A stretch of 64,000 bases of DNA. Origin: CBDEUK01 sp965250225. GTDB taxonomy: Bacteria > Pseudomonadota > Gammaproteobacteria > Eutrophobiales > Eutrophobiaceae. Positions within the stretch are counted from its first letter, which is position 1. The number at the start of each line of letters is the position of its first letter. The stretch lies in the NCBI GenBank assembly GCA_965250225.1, contig CBDFNQ010000037.1:1-64000 (forward strand). The letters are read 5' to 3'. Below, in pieces: positions 45,517 through 53,882 of this stretch. The notes under the pieces were generated by a model that worked only from the letters and a program-made list of their open reading frames with translations, searched no databases and was not told where the DNA came from. Both the position numbers and the translations under genes were made by a program.

Positions 45517-45684
45517 AAACATAACGATGATGATAGATTAATACATCTAAAAATTACTTATGAATGGCGAGACAACGTAAAAGCATCGGTTGGTACCGAT
45601 ATTTTTTACGATGATAATCAAGGATTATTTGGCCAGTTTGATGACAACGAGCGAATTGTGTTCGGTGTTGAAGTTGGTTTCTAA
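45517..45684 (+). pseudogene. Remnant of an outer-membrane barrel protein C-terminus
   Basis: A 55-codon open frame without a start reads LKITYEWRDNVKASVGTDIF and ends ERIVFGVEVGF with a stop. The alternating strands and the final Phe are the pattern of an outer-membrane beta barrel. No intact relative of this barrel was seen in the window. It is a 5'-truncated remnant. Confidence 0.75.
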
Positions 45685-45809
45685 AATCTCGTTAATAGAA
45701 AACGACTTCACCTCTTTTGGTTCTTTTTTTCAACCAATATAGCGAAGCCCATTCTGTGGGGCATGAAGAATCTCCCCGTCTTGGTGTAATATTTTATTAC
45801 GGTATTTCT

Positions 45810-46487
45810 TTAAAATTTTCTCTTCGGCAGGCGCGCCAATAAATTCCCACTTTTTTTTCTGTCACCTTCGTAGGTTCTGCTTGATATTGATGTGCCTGCA
45901 GGATACCACTCTAGTATTTTATATACATCAAGAACAGTGCTCTTCCTCATGGCAAAAGCATATTGATATTTTAACTCCCTGTTATTGTTTCTTTTTATTC
46001 TGTTTTCATTTAGGCTCCAAAACTGACGGGTTGAATCATACAAATTAAATTTGGGATATGCTTGATGGCAGTAAAATAATATAGCGGTTATCTTTATCGA
46101 ATCAATATCAAGGGGGACACCGCCTAATTGCTGTTCTAACGAATCTGCGTTCTCTCTGCCCATCTCCACCTGATGTCCTCGAATCGAGTTGGTAAGATTT
46201 ACTAGCCCAATTGCATCAATTACCGCTGCTTCCACCTCGTGTGCGGCATATCGATCTAACCCGTAGCGAATAATGTCTACTCTAGGCTCTTTACCTTGTG
46301 ATCGAATACTACTGATCCGTTTTTGCAAATCTTCATTGTTTGGTTCTTCTGTTTTTTTTAAATGATCAAAGGGTCTATGATCGTTAGAACCTTTGCCTAC
46401 ATAGAAAATTTCATCAGTAGATGAATCTACCAGGGCATAAACATAGTGTTTTAATTTTGCTTTAGTTTTGTTGGTAAAGCGTTTCAT
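45810..46487 (-). CDS. GIY-YIG nuclease domain protein (LEM-3-like)
   Basis: A 225-residue protein with an N-terminal GIY-YIG nuclease domain: HYVYALVDSSTDEIFYVGKGSNDR-like start, then RPFDHLKKTEEPNN, RVDIIRYGLDRYAAHEVEAAVIDAIG. The C-terminal half has a block resembling EVE-like or restriction-linked domains (FWSLNENRIKRNNNRELKYQYAFAM to VYKILEWYPAG), which I do not assign. It diverges from the Fic gene across a palindrome-rich region. The family is known as an endonuclease type. Confidence 0.82.
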   Translation of the reverse strand: MKRFTNKTKAKLKHYVYALVDSSTDEIFYVGKGSNDHRPFDHLKKTEEPNNEDLQKRISSIRSQGKEPRVDIIRYGLDRYAAHEVEAAVIDAIGLVNLTNSIRGHQVEMGRENADSLEQQLGGVPLDIDSIKITAILFYCHQAYPKFNLYDSTRQFWSLNENRIKRNNNRELKYQYAFAMRKSTVLDVYKILEWYPAGTSISSRTYEGDRKKSGNLLARLPKRKF

Positions 46488-46566
46488 TATATAACCTTTT
46501 TATTCCCCGTTAAAATATTATACCATATAAATCAATAAGATATAAAATAAGACGAACTACTAATTT

Positions 46567-46643
46567 ACTACCAATTACTACCAAATTGGTAGTAAACAAA
46601 ATCTTTTTCCAGTATGCTTCTACCAATTATATATAAATTGGTA
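46567..46643. promoter_or_regulatory. Palindromic operator candidates between the GIY-YIG and Fic genes
   Basis: ACTACCAAATTGGTAGT (46577-46593) is a perfect dyad with 8-base arms around one base. A half-site ACTACCAATT is directly before it (46567-46576). TACCAATT and AATTGGTA (46621-46643) form a second dyad with a 7-base spacer just before the Fic start. The shared TACCAATT core suggests one DNA-binding protein acts on both divergent promoters. The Fic protein has a winged-helix-like C-terminus and is a candidate. Confidence 0.65.
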
Positions 46644-46650
46644 TTTATAA

Positions 46651-48000
46651 ATGAAGACTCCAGTTAAACCTCCCGAATTCAATGGTCTAGTGAAGGAGGT
46701 GGCTACTGACTCTCCTGAAAATTTGGGGATGATTTTATCAATCAGCCAACCCGATCCCAAGGGCAATTATTATCATTGGGATAAACTTAGGCATTTGAAA
46801 CTGCCATATCAAAACTTGAGCCACAAAGAATGGTGGCTTGCGATAAAAGTTGCACGTAGGGCACTCTATAAGAACATTCCGCATTCAGATATGGACGGAA
46901 AAAATTTCGTTTATGCTGAGCCTGATATAGTTCGTCGCCTGTTACATGAAATCGATATCCACGGTGGATGGGAAATAAAGGCAAGCGAGCAAGTAGCTAA
47001 CCCTAATACTCGAGACACCTACTTGATCAACTCATTAATTGAAGAGTCCATAACCTCAAGTCAACTTGAAGGGGCGGCAACAACAAGAAAAGTAGCAAAG
47101 GAAATGCTTCGATTAAAACGGAAGCCACAAGATAGATCAGAAAGAATGATCGTCAATAATTATCACGCAATGGAATTTATTAATGAAGTGTCCAACGAAG
47201 AGCTAACCCCGAAACTCGTATATGAACTACATAAAAGACTAACCATAAATACATTGGATAACCCAAATGCAGTTGGAAAATTACGCTCTTCTGATGATAT
47301 CTATGTTGGCGATGAAAGAGATGCAACAATAATATACGTCCCTCCAAAGGCGAAGGAGTTAGCTGATCGACTTCAAAGTATCTGTGAATTTGCTAACGCC
47401 AAACACGCTACAGTTTTTCTGCATCCTGTCATACGAGCAATCATCCTGCATTTTTTACTGGCATATGATCACCCCTTCGAAGACGGCAATGGCAGAACTG
47501 CCCGGGCACTTTTTTATTGGTCAATGCTAAAACAAGGCTATTGGACAATGGAATTTATATCTATATCAAAAATACTAAAAGAAGCACCAGCAAAATATAC
47601 TAGAGCGTATTTATATACGGAAACCGATGACAATGATGTGACCTATTTTATTGTCCACCAATTAGAGGTCATAAATAGAGCAATAACTGATCTATTGATC
47701 TATTTGGAAAGAAAGGCCAATGAGATAAAAATAGTAGAACAGTTAGTTAGAAAATCTCCGTCTCTACAAAAATTACTAAACCATAGGCAAATGGCCGTAA
47801 TAAATAGAGCGCTGAAAAAGCCTGAATCTGTTTTCTATGTAGAAAGTCACCGCGGCTCACATAATGTAACTTATGACACCGCCAGAACTGATCTACTAAA
47901 ATTAGCAAGACTAGGTTTGCTAGAAAAAACAAAAATTGGCAGAGCATTTTCTTTTAGTGTTGCAAGAAACCTAAAACATAAGCTTGCGTCTTTGAAATAA
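46651..48000 (+). CDS. Fic family protein with C-terminal winged-helix-like domain
   Basis: A 449-residue Fic protein, which probably transfers AMP from ATP to a target hydroxyl. The catalytic motif HPFEDGNGRTAR is complete near residue 273. The inhibitory helix motif [ST]xxxE[GN] is visible as SSQLEG near residue 135, placing it with N-terminally self-inhibited Fic proteins. The C-terminus (YDTARTDLLKLARLGLLEKTKIG) looks like a winged helix. It starts just after a palindrome and may regulate its own expression. Its target is unknown. Confidence 0.92.
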   Translation: MKTPVKPPEFNGLVKEVATDSPENLGMILSISQPDPKGNYYHWDKLRHLKLPYQNLSHKEWWLAIKVARRALYKNIPHSDMDGKNFVYAEPDIVRRLLHEIDIHGGWEIKASEQVANPNTRDTYLINSLIEESITSSQLEGAATTRKVAKEMLRLKRKPQDRSERMIVNNYHAMEFINEVSNEELTPKLVYELHKRLTINTLDNPNAVGKLRSSDDIYVGDERDATIIYVPPKAKELADRLQSICEFANAKHATVFLHPVIRAIILHFLLAYDHPFEDGNGRTARALFYWSMLKQGYWTMEFISISKILKEAPAKYTRAYLYTETDDNDVTYFIVHQLEVINRAITDLLIYLERKANEIKIVEQLVRKSPSLQKLLNHRQMAVINRALKKPESVFYVESHRGSHNVTYDTARTDLLKLARLGLLEKTKIGRAFSFSVARNLKHKLASLK

Positions 48001-48014
48001 AAAATAAATTTCAT

Positions 48015-48572
48015 ATGAAACTCTATCTTGCCTCACAATCACCTCGTCGTCGTCAGCTTCTGGATCAAATCAATGTGGAATACGAAACCCTTGAAGTTGA
48101 AATCGATGAGCACTGGGATGGTTCGGAAAATCCGAAAGACTATGTCCTGCGTATGGCACTGGAAAAGGCACGGGCAGGAAAATCAATAATAAAACATGAC
48201 ACCGCCTTCCTTGCAGCTGATACCAGTGTTGATCTCGATAACGTCATCCTTGGGAAAGCCGAGACGAAAGACGAAGCGGCATATATGTTACGACAGCTTT
48301 CTGGACGCACTCATGAAGTCTATTCAGCGGTTTGTCTTCTAACCGAAAATGAACAGATGAGGCTAAATGTCAGTCGGGTGCACTTTAAAGTATTAACAGA
48401 AAATGAGATTGCGGATTACTGCAATAGTGATGAACCCATTGGCAAAGCGGGTGGTTATGCCATACAAGGATACGCGGCATGCTTCATTGAACGCATTGAA
48501 GGCAGTTATTCGGGAATTATGGGCTTGCCCCTGTATGAGACAGCAGAATTACTTAGAAAAATAGCACCCTAA
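48015..48572 (+). CDS. maf: Maf-family nucleoside triphosphate pyrophosphatase
   Basis: Maf hydrolyses non-canonical or modified nucleoside triphosphates and is linked to septum inhibition. The 185-residue protein opens with LYLASQSPRRRQLLDQINV, the SxSPRR motif of the family, and has FLAADTSVDLDNVILGKAET, HEVYSAVCLL and GGYAIQGYAACFIERIEGSYSG. In many gammaproteobacteria it sits right after rlmH; the accessory genes at 44664-48000 separate them here. It overlaps the small secreted-protein gene by 4 bases (convergent). Confidence 0.93.
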   Translation: MKLYLASQSPRRRQLLDQINVEYETLEVEIDEHWDGSENPKDYVLRMALEKARAGKSIIKHDTAFLAADTSVDLDNVILGKAETKDEAAYMLRQLSGRTHEVYSAVCLLTENEQMRLNVSRVHFKVLTENEIADYCNSDEPIGKAGGYAIQGYAACFIERIEGSYSGIMGLPLYETAELLRKIAP

Positions 48573-49039
48573 AGTGTTTTTAAACAAAAACCGAAATAAT
48601 GATCAACTATAAACACGTAAATGGATTCCCAATCCGGTTTCCCCTCATTGTTCGGCCACCAGAGTTTTTTATTTATCCAGTAATTATGATAATGGCCCGC
48701 GCATTGTGCCAAACGCGGTGCGGGAACCAGGGCATCCAGTTCCCCCGCGTGTTGTAAACCCTGAAAATAATCGTCCCTTACCAGAGGATAAGCCGCTTCA
48801 AGATCCGGTCTTTTTGCATCCAGCATTAAATGTTTGTTCTCCAGTTCGACACTGAACGCAGCAACTCGCTCACCGAGAAAATTTGCCTGTTCCTCGTCTT
48901 CCTCTATCTGGATCAATTTACTACACGCAGTTTGATTGCCATTATCGCATTTGTATTTCAACAAATCCTCGTACGTTAAATGTTGTGGCGGATTTGCAGC
49001 TACTAATAGAAATGATGATAAAAAGAGTTCTCCTAACAT
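48569..49039 (-). CDS. Hypothetical secreted protein, 156 aa
   Basis: I do not recognise a family. The N-terminus LGELFLSSFLLVAANPP is a signal-peptide candidate. The mature part has Cys pairs (KCDNGNQTACSKL) and an acidic stretch, and ends with HYHNYWINKKLWWPN and FGFCLKTL. It lies on the minus strand with its start 38 bases from the left end of the IS630 element, which may have displaced its promoter. Confidence 0.72.
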   Translation of the reverse strand: MLGELFLSSFLLVAANPPQHLTYEDLLKYKCDNGNQTACSKLIQIEEDEEQANFLGERVAAFSVELENKHLMLDAKRPDLEAAYPLVRDDYFQGLQHAGELDALVPAPRLAQCAGHYHNYWINKKLWWPNNEGKPDWESIYVFIVDHYFGFCLKTL

Positions 49040-49076
49040 TTGATTTGGCTAACTCGTCCTATAAATATAATTGGCT

Positions 49077-50181
49077 TATACCCAAGATCGATGAAAGAGC
49101 TTGATGTTTATGAATTAAGAGATCAGTCTATCACCTATGAGCAAGATTGAATTAACCGCAGAAAACAAATTGAAATTAGAAGCACGACATAAGCAAGTGC
49201 GAGATATCCGGGAAGGTGATCGTATCAAAGCCGTATTACTGAATTCTGAAGGGTGGAGCACAACGATGATAGCGCAAGCCTTGCGCAAACATGAAACCTG
49301 TATACTTCGTCACTTGAAGGACTATACCGGAGAGCAGAAATTGCACTGTGCAAACGGCGGTTCCGAGGAGAAATTAAGCAAGCGACAATGTGACGAATTA
49401 CTCGCACATCTGACAGCACATCTATATCAACATAACCACCAAATTGTGGCTTACATCAAGACCCGTTATGGGGTTGACTACACGGTATCGGGTTTACATA
49501 AATGGTTGCATCGTCAAGGATTTGTTTATAAACAACCCAAAGGGGTCCCCGCCAAAGCCGATGTTGAACAACAACATGCCTTTATCAAGCAGTATGACGT
49601 ATTGAAAGCAAACGTCGGTGCTGATGAGCCTATTTTGTTTGGTGATGGCGTGCATCCGACACAGTCGACGAAATTGAGTCACGGTTGGATAAAGAGAGGG
49701 ACAAATAAGCTTATCAAAACAACCGCGAGTCGCACACGGATTAACCTATTAGGTGCGATTGAACTCAATGCCTTGTCAAACACGGTGACAGAAACCTATG
49801 ACACGATTAATGCCGACAGCATTGTTGATTTTCTATCCAAATTACGAGCGCAATACGTTGATGCAAACACCCTTCACTGGATAGTTGATGGGGCGGGTTA
49901 TCATAAGGCGGCGAGTGTTAAAGAAAAGGCAAACGAACTTAATATTAAGATACACATCCTGCCGCCTTATAGTCCTAATTTGAATCCGATAGAACGTTTA
50001 TGGAAAGTGATGAACGAACACGTCCGTAATAACCACTATTTCCATTCGGCCAAGGAATTTCGTGAGCAAATCGATGACTTTTTCAAAAACACTTTACCGG
50101 ATATCGCGGACTCATTGAACGATAGAATTAATGATAACTTTCAGATCATCGATCCTGCAACTTGAAGTTGATTGAGTATAT
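49077..50181 (+). mobile_element. IS630-family insertion sequence
   Basis: A 1.1-kb element with one transposase gene. The ends TATACCCAA (49077) and TTGAGTATA (to 50180) are imperfect inverted repeats starting with the TA expected of IS630-type target sites. The ends are inferred from these short repeats and could be off by a few bases. Confidence 0.78.
49137..50165 (+). CDS. IS630-type DDE transposase
   Basis: The 342-residue transposase has an N-terminal HTH (EGWSTTMIAQALRKHETCILRHLKD, about 35-60) followed by a second winged-helix-like part (TVSGLHKWLHRQGFVYK). The RNase H-like core has FGDGVHPTQS (first Asp), HWIVDGAGYH (second Asp) and PPYSPNLNPIERLWKVM (Glu), the conserved IS630 DDE triad. 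It is full length with no frameshift, so it may be active. Confidence 0.93.
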   Translation: MSKIELTAENKLKLEARHKQVRDIREGDRIKAVLLNSEGWSTTMIAQALRKHETCILRHLKDYTGEQKLHCANGGSEEKLSKRQCDELLAHLTAHLYQHNHQIVAYIKTRYGVDYTVSGLHKWLHRQGFVYKQPKGVPAKADVEQQHAFIKQYDVLKANVGADEPILFGDGVHPTQSTKLSHGWIKRGTNKLIKTTASRTRINLLGAIELNALSNTVTETYDTINADSIVDFLSKLRAQYVDANTLHWIVDGAGYHKAASVKEKANELNIKIHILPPYSPNLNPIERLWKVMNEHVRNNHYFHSAKEFREQIDDFFKNTLPDIADSLNDRINDNFQIIDPAT

Positions 50182-50356
50182 ACACTTTATTTTGCTTGAA
50201 CTGTTATTCTAGCAAACACTGCATTTACTTTACAGTCAGGGCGGTTCTCTGTATAAAACAGCTGCTGAAGTTGGGGCTTATTTACTAATTTAGATTCATA
50301 TTCATTTCAGCGTCCATCTGCTGAAAAAAACAACCAGAAGAATTGAGGTATTTTGT

Positions 50357-52363
50357 ATGACTAGTGCTTATCTACCCATTGGTTTGGGCATATTAGGTCT
50401 GATTACGGCATTTTTCGTCTACGCCAATGTCAGGACCTCACCCGCAGGCGAGGGGAAAATTAAAGAGATCGCCGATGAAATTCATCTTGGCGCCATGGTA
50501 TTCATGAGTGCGGAATACAAGCGTTTAGCGATTTTTTGCATCATATGTATTGTTGCTATTTCAGCATCCGATTTGGGGTGGCCCACCGCCGCAGCGTTTC
50601 TTCTTGGCGCGGTTTGTTCCGGCACAGCTGGCTACATCGGCATGTATGCTGCAACCCAGGCCAATGTCAGAACAGCCGTAGCCGCTAATACAAAAGGTTC
50701 TTCTGAGGCATTAAATGTTGCTTTTTTTGGCGGCTCGGTAATGGGATTAACGGTCGCTGCAATGGGCCTACTTGGACTTGGCATCCTGTATTATTTCTTC
50801 GGTGGAGATACCCACACGGTTCATACACTCGAAGGTTTCGGCATGGGTGCATCCTCCGTTGCTTTATTCTCTCGTGTCGGCGGGGGTATTTTCACCAAGA
50901 GCGCTGATGTTGGTGCGGATCTGGTTGGCAAAGTCGAAGCTGGCATACCGGAAGATGATCCGCGTAACCCCGGTGTTATCGCTGACAATGTCGGTGACAA
51001 TGTTGGCGATGTTGCCGGTATGGGCTCAGATATTTTTGAGTCCTATTGCGGCGCGATGATCGCGACAATCGCCCTGGCTGCTACCATGAGTTTAGCTACC
51101 GTATCAAGCCTGGCAGACGATCAACAAACCCTGATGTTCATGCCATTAACACTGACCTCGGTTGGTATTATTTGCTCTCTCGCCGGTATTTTAATGGTCA
51201 AGGTCTTCTCTGCCAAAAGCCCTGAAGTTGCCCTCAGATTTGGAACTATCGGTGCGACGGTACTATTCATCGTTGCGGCGTGGTATACCATTGCCTATGT
51301 GGGCGCTGAACCAGCCGTCTGGATAGCCGTTCTGGTTGGCGCTGTGGGCGGCATTATCATTGGCCTGGTAACAGAGTATTACACCGGCGGCGCACCGGTT
51401 CGTAAGATAGCTCAGGGCGGCGAAACTGGCCCGGCTACCGTAATGATCACTGGTCTTGCCATCGGTATGCATTCCGTTGCCATTCCTGTCCTTACCCTCG
51501 TTGTCATCATCTTCACTGCCAGTCATTTTGCTGGGCTATATGGCGTCGGCATCGCTGCAGTAGGCATGTTGAGCACTGTCGGTATTACCATGGCAATTGA
51601 TGCCTACGGCCCGGTTGCGGATAACGCCGGTGGTATTGCAGAGATGGCTGGACTCGGTGAAGAGACACGAAAAATTACCGATTCACTTGATGAAGTGGGT
51701 AACACCACAGCCGCAATCGGCAAAGGCTTTGCCATTGGTGCAGCGGCATTGGCCGCCCTGGCTATCATCAGTGCTTATATCCAGAAGATTACGGTCAGCG
51801 ATCCAGACTTTGTCCTGAGGATTGATGATCCCCTGGTACTGTGTGGCATGTTTCTCGGTGGCATATTCCCGTTTCTGGTCAGTGCCCTGACCATGACTGC
51901 CGTCGGTGATGCCGCCTTCGATATGATCAAGGAAATCCGTCGTCAATTTAAAGAGATCCCAGGCCTGATGGAAGGGACAGGCAAACCAGATACTGCGCGC
52001 TGTGTTGATATTGCTACAAAAGCGGCCCTGCAACGCATGATCTTGCCGGGTTCACTAGCGGTTCTAGCACCTGTTGTCGTGGGTTTTGTGTTAGGACCAG
52101 CAGCACTGGGCGGCATGCTAGGCGGCGGTCTGATTTGTTGTGTCATGATGGCCTTGATGATGGCCAATGCTGGCGGTGCCTGGGACAACGCCAAGAAATA
52201 TGTTGAAAAAGGTAATCTCGGTGGCAAAGGTTCTGACGTTCACAAGGCGGTAGTCGTCGGTGATACCGTCGGCGATCCTCTGAAGGACACCTCTGGCCCA
52301 GCCATGAATATTCTGATCAATGTAATGGCTATTGTCAGTCTTGTGATTGCACCTTTACTGTAA
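50357..52363 (+). CDS. hppA: Membrane-bound ion-translocating pyrophosphatase
   Basis: HppA hydrolyses pyrophosphate and pumps protons or sodium across the inner membrane. The 668-residue protein has about 16 hydrophobic segments. The catalytic loop is intact: EDDPRNPGVIADNVGDNVGDVAGMGSDIFE-type with repeated Asp. The GNTTAAIGKG motif, with Ala in place of Lys, is that of potassium-dependent enzymes. Sodium versus proton pumping cannot be settled by eye. The PPi-dependent PFK lies about 1.5 kb downstream. A terminator follows. Confidence 0.96.
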   Translation: MTSAYLPIGLGILGLITAFFVYANVRTSPAGEGKIKEIADEIHLGAMVFMSAEYKRLAIFCIICIVAISASDLGWPTAAAFLLGAVCSGTAGYIGMYAATQANVRTAVAANTKGSSEALNVAFFGGSVMGLTVAAMGLLGLGILYYFFGGDTHTVHTLEGFGMGASSVALFSRVGGGIFTKSADVGADLVGKVEAGIPEDDPRNPGVIADNVGDNVGDVAGMGSDIFESYCGAMIATIALAATMSLATVSSLADDQQTLMFMPLTLTSVGIICSLAGILMVKVFSAKSPEVALRFGTIGATVLFIVAAWYTIAYVGAEPAVWIAVLVGAVGGIIIGLVTEYYTGGAPVRKIAQGGETGPATVMITGLAIGMHSVAIPVLTLVVIIFTASHFAGLYGVGIAAVGMLSTVGITMAIDAYGPVADNAGGIAEMAGLGEETRKITDSLDEVGNTTAAIGKGFAIGAAALAALAIISAYIQKITVSDPDFVLRIDDPLVLCGMFLGGIFPFLVSALTMTAVGDAAFDMIKEIRRQFKEIPGLMEGTGKPDTARCVDIATKAALQRMILPGSLAVLAPVVVGFVLGPAALGGMLGGGLICCVMMALMMANAGGAWDNAKKYVEKGNLGGKGSDVHKAVVVGDTVGDPLKDTSGPAMNILINVMAIVSLVIAPLL

Positions 52364-52380
52364 GACACATAATCACCACC

Positions 52381-52415
52381 AAAACCTACCATGCCCAAGG
52401 TATGGTAGGTTTTTT
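52381..52415 (+). terminator. Rho-independent terminator after hppA
   Basis: AAAACCTACCAT and ATGGTAGGTTTT form a 12-base stem with a 9-base loop and a T run. It lies 18 bases after the hppA stop and directly beside the group II intron. Confidence 0.93.
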
Positions 52416-52429
52416 ATGCCTGCAGAAGG

Positions 52430-53075
52430 AAAGTAGACCGGAGGAGTTTCGCCTCCAGCCTCTCGCAGAACCGTACGTGATACTCTCGCATCATACGGCT
52501 CCCATTACCCAGTCGTTGTTCAAACGACTTTGTTGTTGCCATCAGTTCATCCCCTACTTCGGTTGACCGACAACAGCAACCAGATAACGCCACCCCTTCG
52601 CTCCACCGCCATAACAGCCGCTTCAGCACTACTACGAGTGGCTCCGCCCCTGACTCTTTGCATTGGTATTCTTCCTCGTGGGGGCTTCCCACTTGTCATT
52701 TCCCTTAGCATCAAAGAACAGGTTCCCACGTTCCGCGCTAAAACCTGTACCAAGCTCATGCCGTCTTTACACCGACTGCCGTCTGAACAGTAAACAGGTG
52801 TCCTTCAGACTTTTCTTGAGAGAAATTATCGCCCTCGGTTTTGACAGTGCTATTGAGTGACTTACGATGCGTCATCAACAGTTCGCTTGCGCTCATCTTC
52901 TTGGTACTCACCTGACGTTCTCTTTGAACGCCTTTTCCTCAGTCGCTCACCACCACGCCTTTTAAGCGTAGCAGCACTGGACGGTTTGAAGCCAGCTCCT
53001 GCAAGCAGACTTCGGGAGGCCTACTCCCATCTCTAGCACAGTTCCACAGAAATTAATTCTGTGTTCGTGGCACAC
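52430..53075 (-). mobile_element. ORF-less group II intron
   Basis: On the minus strand, domain V is exactly 34 bases (52468-52501), from GAGCCGT to ACGGTTC, with the AGC catalytic triad and GAGA-type tetraloop region. A domain VI stem (CTGGAGGCGAAACTCC) follows near the 3' end. The 5' end begins with GTG(TG)CC at about 53073-53075, like group II GUGYG starts. The total is about 640 bases, against roughly 2 to 3 kb with a reverse transcriptase. A short stub (ATGGCAACAAC) in the domain IV position joins directly to the 3' domains, so the maturase gene appears deleted. Splicing would need a protein supplied in trans. Confidence 0.85.
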
Positions 53076-53125
53076 ATAATCTTGTCGCCCTGGAATTTCC
53101 GTATCACAAATTGATCATCAAGCAA

Positions 53126-53830
53126 TCATCGCTGGAGAAATGGTAAATAAGCAACGCCACCAAGATTACCTATTTCTCTTTGAATTTGATAGGAACGCTT
53201 CAATACATATTGGGAAGGGTTTGCAGCTGACATTTTTTTGGGATTTGGCAATACCGCTGCTAACCGTGCGGCTTCATGCAAAGTTAGTTTATCGGGTAAT
53301 TTAGAAAATAATTGTTCACTGGCTGCCGCAGCACCATAAATTCCTGGCGCAAACTCAACCACATTTAAATACACTTCCAGTATCCGCCGTTTGCTCCAGA
53401 AGATTTCAATCAGCACGGTAAAATAGGCTTCAATGGCCTTACGGAGATAACTTCGACCTGGCCAGAGAAACATATTCTTGGCTAACTGTTGTGATATGGT
53501 ACTTGCACCTCGCTTACGCTGACGATCCTCAGTGAAAGCAGCATCGACAATCGAACTCAGATCAAAACCATGGTGCAAAGGAAATTTCTGATCTTCTGAG
53601 GCAACAACGGCTATCGCCAAATCCGTGGAGATATGCTCCATCGGCAACCAATGATACTGCACCTCGATCCGATTTTGGTATTGATCGTACAGCATAAAGG
53701 CCGTTACCGGCGGGGCCAACCAACGCCAGGGCAAAACCAGCAGCACGCCAAGAAAAATCAACAACAGAAATAATTTAACGATCAATCGCAATAATCGCTG
53801 CAGGAATGTTTTCTTCTTTTGACGTTTCAC
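53126..53830 (-). CDS. mtgA: Monofunctional biosynthetic peptidoglycan transglycosylase
   Basis: MtgA polymerises lipid II glycan strands at the inner membrane. The 234-residue protein has an N-terminal membrane helix (LLRLIVKLFLLLIFLGVLLVLPW) and GT51 motifs: VASEDQKFPLHHGFD (catalytic Glu), RKRGASTISQQLAKNMFLWPGRS, KRRILEVYLNVVEFAPGIYGA and AARLAAVLPNPKKMSAANPS. The length is typical of monofunctional enzymes. Confidence 0.96.
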   Translation of the reverse strand: MKRQKKKTFLQRLLRLIVKLFLLLIFLGVLLVLPWRWLAPPVTAFMLYDQYQNRIEVQYHWLPMEHISTDLAIAVVASEDQKFPLHHGFDLSSIVDAAFTEDRQRKRGASTISQQLAKNMFLWPGRSYLRKAIEAYFTVLIEIFWSKRRILEVYLNVVEFAPGIYGAAAASEQLFSKLPDKLTLHEAARLAAVLPNPKKMSAANPSQYVLKRSYQIQREIGNLGGVAYLPFLQR

Positions 53831-53882
53831 TTCTTACTGTAGGTCAGACAAATCCAGCGTGTACGATGAGTATATTTCTAGC

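Noticed and set aside
52414..52860. Several open frames of 65 to 92 codons on both strands (52414-52692, 52530-52793, 52547-52759).
   Set aside because: They lie within the group II intron ribozyme, whose domain V and VI explain the sequence; they are not independent genes.
52381..53075. A class C group II intron placed by a terminator target site.
   Set aside because: Class C introns use a terminator in the 5' exon, whereas here the terminator lies on the 3' side of the intron, so I do not assign that class.
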